This document shows, piece after piece, positions 30,578-34,622 of a DNA stretch of 34,622 bases. Under the pieces are notes generated by a model. That model was not told where the DNA came from, did no database searches, and was given only the letters and a program-made list of their open reading frames with translations. The first letter of the stretch is position 1; each line of letters opens with the position of its first letter. The stretch spans positions 1 through 34,622 of the forward strand of contig JBAQYG010000005.1 of NCBI GenBank assembly GCA_049299915.1, written 5' to 3'. The stretch comes from JAVHQB01 sp049299915. Lineage in GTDB: Bacteria > Patescibacteriota > Minisyncoccia > UBA6257 > JAVHQB01. The position numbers were made by a program, and so were the translations under genes.

Positions 30578-31288
30578 TTAAATAAGCCCATCATTAAATT
30601 TTACACTAATGTGACTACCATCACAATAGGGTTTGTTTCTCGATTTACCGCAACGACAAAGTGTCACCCGATTACGAACTTCATAATTCATACCCTTAGA
30701 AGATTCTATGGGAATACCACCTTTTACCCATAAAGGACCACTAACTTTAGCTTCGGGGTCTTCTACTAGGCTAATAGATTTATCTAATTTAGGCTCTATT
30801 GGTTTTCCAGTTTTTTTATCTATAGCAACCAATCTTCCCGAAGGACAGTTAGAGCATTCTTCTATGGCCAAGTCTCTACATTTAGAATCTCCCGAAAGTC
30901 TTTGAGTTAAATCCCAAGCTCCCTCTTCCCTATCACAAAATCTAGCGCTAGCACACAACTCTTGCACATCTTTTAAATCCAAACCAGGACCCTCTATAGT
31001 TTGGGCTAATTCGTTATAAAATTGAGTACTAGCAGTTTCTGTGCCGTCAAAATGAACGGCCGAATGTGAACCATCACAATATGGTTTATTTTTTGACTGG
31101 CCACAACGGCATAATGAATAATTTTCTTTTAAAGGATACTCTTCCCCTTTGCCCCATTTATAGGAGCAATGGTTTTCATCAGTCAAAATAGTTTCTTTAT
31201 CGAGAGGAATATTACCAGAAACGACATAGGGACCATCCTTAGTAATTGTGATTTTTTGATTTCCTTTTTTATTTAAATCTTTTTCCAT
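30578..31288 (-). CDS. CDGSH iron-sulfur protein with two CDGSH sites
   Basis: A 236-residue protein with two CDGSH sites, each binding a 2Fe-2S cluster by three Cys and one His: C60, C62, C71, H75 (CRCGQSKNKPYCDGSH) and C211, C213, C222, H226. Between them, residues about 100-165 contain five spaced Cys (ELCASARFCDRE, KCRDLAIEECSNCPSG) of the divergent Fer4_19/DUF1271 type. Possible roles are electron transfer or iron handling. It is encoded between a small unknown protein and mscL. Confidence 0.9.
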   Translation of the reverse strand: MEKDLNKKGNQKITITKDGPYVVSGNIPLDKETILTDENHCSYKWGKGEEYPLKENYSLCRCGQSKNKPYCDGSHSAVHFDGTETASTQFYNELAQTIEGPGLDLKDVQELCASARFCDREEGAWDLTQRLSGDSKCRDLAIEECSNCPSGRLVAIDKKTGKPIEPKLDKSISLVEDPEAKVSGPLWVKGGIPIESSKGMNYEVRNRVTLCRCGKSRNKPYCDGSHISVKFNDGLI

Positions 31289-31297
31289 ATAACAACA

Positions 31298-31702
31298 TTA
31301 ACGATTAAACTTTTTTCTAAGCTCCTCTAATTTAGCATTTGCCATCTCCTGATTTTCTCCCGGCATGAAAGGATCATAGCCCCCTTTGATACGAATAACA
31401 TTTATGTTCTTTTCGAGAAGTTTACTGGCCAATTCTAAAAGTGCCATAGGGTCTCCACCATTAGACACTAGAATAAATTCTGACGGGTCATTGCCTGGAT
31501 AAAGTCGTGCCCAAACACCACTCTTACCATCTTCCGTCTTGTAATATTGAGTTAGATAATGTTGCCAAGTATCTTTTTTTATATCATAAAGTTGACCATT
31601 CGGAAAAATCTCATTCCATATTTCCATGGCATTAACCCAAGAATCTTTTTTAATTTCTTTATTACCATCGTTTATTGTATCTTTTTGTTCAAAATCTGGC
31701 AT
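31298..31702 (-). CDS. hypothetical protein
   Basis: A 134-residue soluble protein starting at ATG 31700-31702 (an in-frame TTG lies 15 bases upstream). It has SWVNAMEIWNEIFPNGQLYDI, then a strand-rich centre (WARLYPGNDPSEFILVSNGG) and a helical end. The central pattern suggests a compact alpha/beta fold, but I cannot name a family. It is tightly packed (9 bases) before the CDGSH gene and 21 bases after the radical SAM gene. Confidence 0.72.
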   Translation of the reverse strand: MPDFEQKDTINDGNKEIKKDSWVNAMEIWNEIFPNGQLYDIKKDTWQHYLTQYYKTEDGKSGVWARLYPGNDPSEFILVSNGGDPMALLELASKLLEKNINVIRIKGGYDPFMPGENQEMANAKLEELRKKFNR

Positions 31703-31723
31703 AAATTTCTTTATCAATAATTT

Positions 31724-32446
31724 TTAAAATATAATCCGACAAGGAATACCCTCTTCTTTAAACATTTGGGCTAATTTACGCCCATCTTGCACTTTTTCCA
31801 AATGATATTTTTCATAGGCCCAATCGGCATGGTTATAGTTCATTTTATCTATAATGATATGATCTACTTTACCCTTTAATTTAGTTACCAAGCTTTCTGC
31901 CATTGGTAATAAAGGGGCTATCATTGCAAAGGTTTTGATACCAGCTTTGTGCAATTTATCTAAAGCTTCAATTCTTTCTTCTATCGGAAATGTTCCAGGT
32001 TCAAAAATCTTTCTAATTTCATCATCACCAGTGGTTATAGTAAATCCTACCTCTATATCCTTAAACTTTTTTAATAACTCTATATCTCTTAAAACTAATG
32101 GGGATTTAGTTTGAATGATTACTGACCAATTATTCTTTTGAAGGATTTCCAGGCATTTCTTCGTTAATTCATATTTCTTCTCTATCGGCTGATAACAATC
32201 AGTTACCCCACTTATCCAAATTTTATCTTTTTTCTTGGTTTTAATTTCTTGTTCAAGTAATTCTGGTGCATTAATTTTTACATCCACAAATTCACCCCAA
32301 GGTTCCGTGTGACCAGTAAACCTTTTCATAAACTTAGCATAGCAATAAATGCAACCGTGTTCGCAGCCAACGTAAGGATTAACTGTCCAATTATAAATCT
32401 TGGATTTGGAAAGAATATTTTTTGCTTGAACTTCTTTAATTATCAT
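31724..32446 (-). CDS. radical SAM protein (SplB/Rv2578c-like)
   Basis: A 240-residue radical SAM enzyme. The 4Fe-4S motif CxxxCxxC is in GCEHGCIYCYAKF (C28, C32, C35), and NPYVGCEHGC is typical of the SplB/Rv2578c-like group. The core barrel follows (WISGVTDCYQPIE, IIQTKSPLVLRDI, VGFTITT). The short form lacks an extra C-terminal cluster domain. Substrate unknown. It belongs to the operon leading to CDGSH and mscL. Confidence 0.88.
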   Translation of the reverse strand: MIIKEVQAKNILSKSKIYNWTVNPYVGCEHGCIYCYAKFMKRFTGHTEPWGEFVDVKINAPELLEQEIKTKKKDKIWISGVTDCYQPIEKKYELTKKCLEILQKNNWSVIIQTKSPLVLRDIELLKKFKDIEVGFTITTGDDEIRKIFEPGTFPIEERIEALDKLHKAGIKTFAMIAPLLPMAESLVTKLKGKVDHIIIDKMNYNHADWAYEKYHLEKVQDGRKLAQMFKEEGIPCRIIF

Positions 32447-32459
32447 TCTTGGAATATCT

Positions 32460-32915
32460 TTATTTAATATCCAAAACAGTTCCTTGACTATACTTAATTA
32501 ATTCTTGGGAAGAAGTTTTGAAAACCGTATTATTGGCACCAGCCGCAGCCCAAACTTCCTTATAGTTTAGAAGGTCTTCGTCTATGAAAGTTTGAGGTTG
32601 TGCTTCGTAGCCAAAGGGCGGCACACCACCAATAGTATAACCAGTTTTTTCTTTAACAAAATCAGCATCAGCTTTTTTAAGAACTTTACCCAAATGAGCA
32701 CTCAATTTTTCTTCGTTTACCCTGCTGCTACCGCAGACAAGCACTAGTACTATTCCCCCCTCCATGTTGAAAACAATTGATTTAGCAATTTGGTTTATAT
32801 CACACCCAATAGCCGTGGCTGCTTCAGCAGCCGTCCTTGTAGAAACATCAAATTCTTTAATCTCGGGTTGAGTGCCTAATCCTTTTAATTTATCTAAAAA
32901 TAGATTCTGAAGCAT
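32460..32915 (-). CDS. YbaK/EbsC-type aminoacyl-tRNA deacylase
   Basis: A 151-residue single-domain protein of the YbaK/ProX fold, which removes wrong amino acids from tRNA (for instance Cys or Ala from tRNA-Pro). Seen: AAEAATAIGCDINQIAKSIVF with the conserved Lys, VNEEKLSAHLG, and the GGVPPFGYE loop. The start at ATG 32913-32915 fits the usual family N-terminus; a longer frame to 32963 adds 16 Lys- and Phe-rich residues. It is probably cotranscribed with the radical SAM gene 13 bases downstream. Confidence 0.88.
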   Translation of the reverse strand: MLQNLFLDKLKGLGTQPEIKEFDVSTRTAAEAATAIGCDINQIAKSIVFNMEGGIVLVLVCGSSRVNEEKLSAHLGKVLKKADADFVKEKTGYTIGGVPPFGYEAQPQTFIDEDLLNYKEVWAAAGANNTVFKTSSQELIKYSQGTVLDIK

Positions 32916-32982
32916 ATACTTTTGACGTTTTTTAAAATTATCAAAACATAAAATTTTAAACACTTTATGTTAAAAAGTTTGA

Positions 32983-33315
32983 TTATTTTCTATATCTGCG
33001 TTTTGCTTTTTTAATATTATCTTCGTGTATTGATTGGGCTATTAATTTTGCTGTTTGACTTTTGGGAAATTTTTTAAAATCTCTTATATATCTATAAATA
33101 TCCCCGTATTGTTTAATCCCTTTTTTCGATAGTTGGGGACAATCTTTTGCAAGATTTTTCTCTAACCATTCTTGCGTCCTTTCTTTTCTAGAATGACGAA
33201 ATAAAACTCCTAAAAATAAATAGAAAAAATCTAGAGTTGTTTGATTCCAACTTTCTGGATATGAATTAATAAACCATTCGTAACATTCTTTTGTTGATTT
33301 GGGAATATCTGTCAT
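32983..33315 (-). CDS. hypothetical protein
   Basis: A 110-residue soluble basic protein with aromatic N-terminal half (ECYEWFINSYPESWNQTTLDFFYLFLG) and a Lys/Arg-rich end (KKAKRRYRK). No domain recognised. The basic end could contact nucleic acid. No clear promoter is visible in the 58 bases before it. Confidence 0.68.
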   Translation of the reverse strand: MTDIPKSTKECYEWFINSYPESWNQTTLDFFYLFLGVLFRHSRKERTQEWLEKNLAKDCPQLSKKGIKQYGDIYRYIRDFKKFPKSQTAKLIAQSIHEDNIKKAKRRYRK

Positions 33316-33373
33316 TTAATCTTATTTCTCAATTAATTTTTCCACTTTTCATGATGTTAAACTGTATGAGTTT

Positions 33374-33721
33374 TTATTTATTTACCTCTCTTAATTTTTG
33401 AATATAAACAATTAACCGGTCGATTATTATCAAAACTACTAGAGATATAGCTACCCATCCATACCAGGAAGCCAATATTGTTTTAATAGAAACGATGAGC
33501 TGTAACAAACCAATCACAAAAAGAATAATAGTAAGATCGATTAATTTTTCTGAATATCTAGTGCTGCTACTATTGAGATTATTAATACTCATCATAAGGC
33601 GTTTTGTTAATTCTGCTTGAGCATGTTGCACTTCAAGACCGCTTGGGGTACCAATCACTGCTTTGCCTGTTAATTCAACAAGCTCCTCATTAGATAAATC
33701 GTTAAAATTATCTTCTGACAT
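33374..33721 (-). CDS. hypothetical protein with a C-terminal two-TM hairpin
   Basis: A 115-residue protein: residues 1-58 are polar and helical (LSNEELVELTGKAVIGTPSG, AQAELTKRLMMSINNLNSS) and about 62-84 and 88-109 form two transmembrane helices. This layout, a cytosolic helix followed by a TM hairpin, is common in small phage- or plasmid-borne proteins, but no function can be given. Confidence 0.72.
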   Translation of the reverse strand: MSEDNFNDLSNEELVELTGKAVIGTPSGLEVQHAQAELTKRLMMSINNLNSSSTRYSEKLIDLTIILFVIGLLQLIVSIKTILASWYGWVAISLVVLIIIDRLIVYIQKLREVNK

Positions 33722-33761
33722 AATTTTATTTTTTAATTAACTTTTTTATTTTTATAATCTT

Positions 33762-33788
33762 AAAACCGCACTAAAAAAGTGCGGTTTT
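33762..33788 (-). terminator. intrinsic terminator, minus strand
   Basis: An 11-bp perfect stem AAAACCGCACT/AGTGCGGTTTT with a 5-base loop. It lies upstream of the gene at 33374-33721, so it ends a transcript coming from the right, where only a gene fragment remains. Confidence 0.85.
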
Positions 33789-33822
33789 ACCGAATTAAAA
33801 TATTGTTAAAGTGAAAATTAAA

Positions 33823-33928
33823 TTAGCCATTAGGGCCTCCGCCTAAACTAACTTTGATAAAAGTTTCATCTGTTTTAGTATATCCCAAAAAAATGGCAAT
33901 AGCCAATGAGAAAATAATGAAAAATAAA
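33823..33928 (-). pseudogene. possible C-terminal gene fragment
   Basis: On the minus strand an open frame without an ATG runs to a TAA at 33823-33825. It encodes a hydrophobic stretch (FFIIFSLAIAIFLGY) followed by KTDETFIKVSLGGGPNG. A good terminator (33762-33788) follows it, as for a real gene, but the upstream part merges into the hairpin of the next gene. It may be the tail of a gene cut off at the junction near 33926, or chance. Confidence 0.3.
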
Positions 33929-33955
33929 AAGGGGCAACCGGCTAGGCCACCCCTT
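33926..33955 (-). terminator. hairpin terminator of the gene at 34000
   Basis: On the minus strand AAGGGG pairs with CCCCTT around a GC-rich 15-base loop (with a small GGC/GCC stem), followed by TTTTT. Confidence 0.65.
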
Positions 33956-33999
33956 ACGACGAATCAAAGAACTACGCGCAGAGTTTACTGAGTTGCATT

Positions 34000-34407
34000 T
34001 CAGGATCCTTCTCTGGGAAGAACATGATCGCGCACCGATATACGACACATTCTCCCAATCTCTTCCAAATAATCAATGGTTATATAAACAATATCATCAG
34101 TTGCAAGTGGGAGCAATATCCTCCGACAGATTGAATCCAAGGTCCAGAGCACAGGGATAGACCTTCCAAACAAATACATTACTTTTTTATTGAAAAAGAA
34201 AGGCCTCTCTGTCCCTGTCAGTTGATACTTTTTGTTGAAATGACCGTGAAGCAACACGGCCGAAATGTGTTCGTTTGTCCAATTGAGGAGCTCACAATCC
34301 CTTTCTGACAAAACTCTTTCATTCAGATAATGTGAGAGAATACGTACTGCTTCTCCCGCCCTCTGTTCAATAGTTATAACTTCATTCCTCCGTTCGTCTG
34401 GGGTCAT
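34000..34407 (-). CDS. hypothetical protein of different composition
   Basis: A 135-residue soluble protein (EQRAGEAVRILSHYLNERV, then SERDCELLNWTNEHISAVLL and FGRSIPVLWTLDSICRRILL). No family recognised. It differs from all genes to the left: codons are less AT-rich, the stop is TGA, and AGGAGG lies 7 bases before the ATG, the only strong Shine-Dalgarno I saw. It has its own GC-rich terminator. It may come from another source. Confidence 0.65.
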   Translation of the reverse strand: MTPDERRNEVITIEQRAGEAVRILSHYLNERVLSERDCELLNWTNEHISAVLLHGHFNKKYQLTGTERPFFFNKKVMYLFGRSIPVLWTLDSICRRILLPLATDDIVYITIDYLEEIGRMCRISVRDHVLPREGS

Positions 34408-34412
34408 GATAG

Positions 34413-34418
34413 AGCCTC
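34413..34418 (-). promoter_or_regulatory. strong Shine-Dalgarno sequence
   Basis: AGGAGG on the minus strand, 7 bases before the start codon at 34407. It decides the start of this gene and contrasts with the AT-rich leaders elsewhere. Confidence 0.75.
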
Positions 34419-34431
34419 CTTTAGGATTAGA

Positions 34432-34622
34432 TCATGAGTTACGTTGTTTGATATAGCCATACACGTTTAAAGCTTTATGATGATCATCGGAATCTACCTT
34501 TTCCCTTACAGCCATTTTTCTAAACGTATTAGCGGCATGGAAAATGGTAGAAGAACTTAACCGTCTTGAATAAGGAAGATCTGTGTGAGATACAGTTGGT
34601 GAAGCAGAATAACTGTTTGGGT
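34432..34622 (-). CDS. C-terminal part of an unknown protein (runs off the window)
   Basis: On the minus strand a frame is open from the window edge to a TGA at 34432-34434, giving 63 residues rich in Ser and Thr at first (YSASPTVSHTD) and then charged (ANTFRKMAVREKVDSDDHH, ending YIKQRNS). No family recognised. It precedes the gene at 34000 by 24 bases on the same strand, so the two may be cotranscribed, and it shares the TGA stop. Confidence 0.55.
   Translation of the reverse strand, partial: PNSYSASPTVSHTDLPYSRRLSSSTIFHAANTFRKMAVREKVDSDDHHKALNVYGYIKQRNS

Noticed and set aside
163..33721. UGA recoded as glycine (SR1/Gracilibacteria code)
   Set aside because: Genes are full length without in-frame TGA; recoding would fragment them under the standard code. 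Only avoidance of TGA as stop is seen.
33350..33999. Phage or plasmid segment around the small TM-hairpin gene
   Set aside because: No integrase, replication or structural gene is visible; two small unknown genes are not enough.

Overview
The window looks like a chromosome segment of a Patescibacteria (CPR)-type bacterium. The DNA is AT-rich, intergenic gaps are short, and Shine-Dalgarno sequences are almost absent. Many promoters have an extended -10 (TGnTATAAT-like) and start transcription close to the ATG. Several protein types recur in that group from general knowledge: a short CxxC/CxxC zinc-ribbon protein, a GerMN/Gmad2 lipoprotein-like protein, a Mur ligase with an N-terminal membrane domain, PduL-AckA acetate formation, and small one- or two-TM proteins with Thr-rich linkers. 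The taxonomic call is inference; there is no rRNA here.

Layout. (1) 1-4372, minus strand: an energy operon with an SDR, PduL phosphotransacetylase, acetate kinase, and a fused gamma/alpha plus a beta subunit of a 2-oxoacid:ferredoxin oxidoreductase. Together they can turn a 2-oxoacid into acyl-CoA, acyl-phosphate, acid and ATP. (2) 4400-7870, minus strand: an M16 peptidase and four small membrane-anchored proteins. (3) 7967-15868: a tRNA-Asn(GTT) followed by a cassette-like array. A motif made of a relic of the tRNA 3' end plus the tRNA's own terminator hairpin recurs between unrelated genes. Five relic copies and seven near-identical hairpins punctuate paralogous membrane proteins (one frameshifted), a PG-binding-like protein, a tiny membrane protein inserted inside one repeat, an inverted gene with an internal duplication, and an ArsR-thioredoxin-permease operon with a clear operator. 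No recombinase is encoded in the window. This array is the most interesting part.

(4) 15942-22494, mostly plus strand: small membrane proteins, a GerMN/Gmad2 protein, GlsB- and YggT-like proteins (minus), the zinc-ribbon protein, a cold-shock protein, a Thr-tailed coiled-coil protein, a matrixin-like metalloprotease carrying a coiled-coil insertion, and inorganic pyrophosphatase. (5) 22538-29852, minus strand: alpha/beta hydrolase, MurF-like ligase, D-Ala-D-Ala ligase, stand-alone diguanylate cyclase, DnaG and RpoD. This joins peptidoglycan precursor synthesis to the macromolecular-synthesis genes. (6) 29895-33721, minus strand: YbaK-like deacylase, radical SAM protein, CDGSH iron-sulfur protein, MscL and small unknown proteins.

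(7) About 33926-34622 differs: two minus-strand genes with TGA stops, less AT-rich codons and, for one, a strong AGGAGG ribosome-binding site. All 45 intact genes to the left end in TAA or TAG by my reading. This end may be a foreign insertion or an assembly join.
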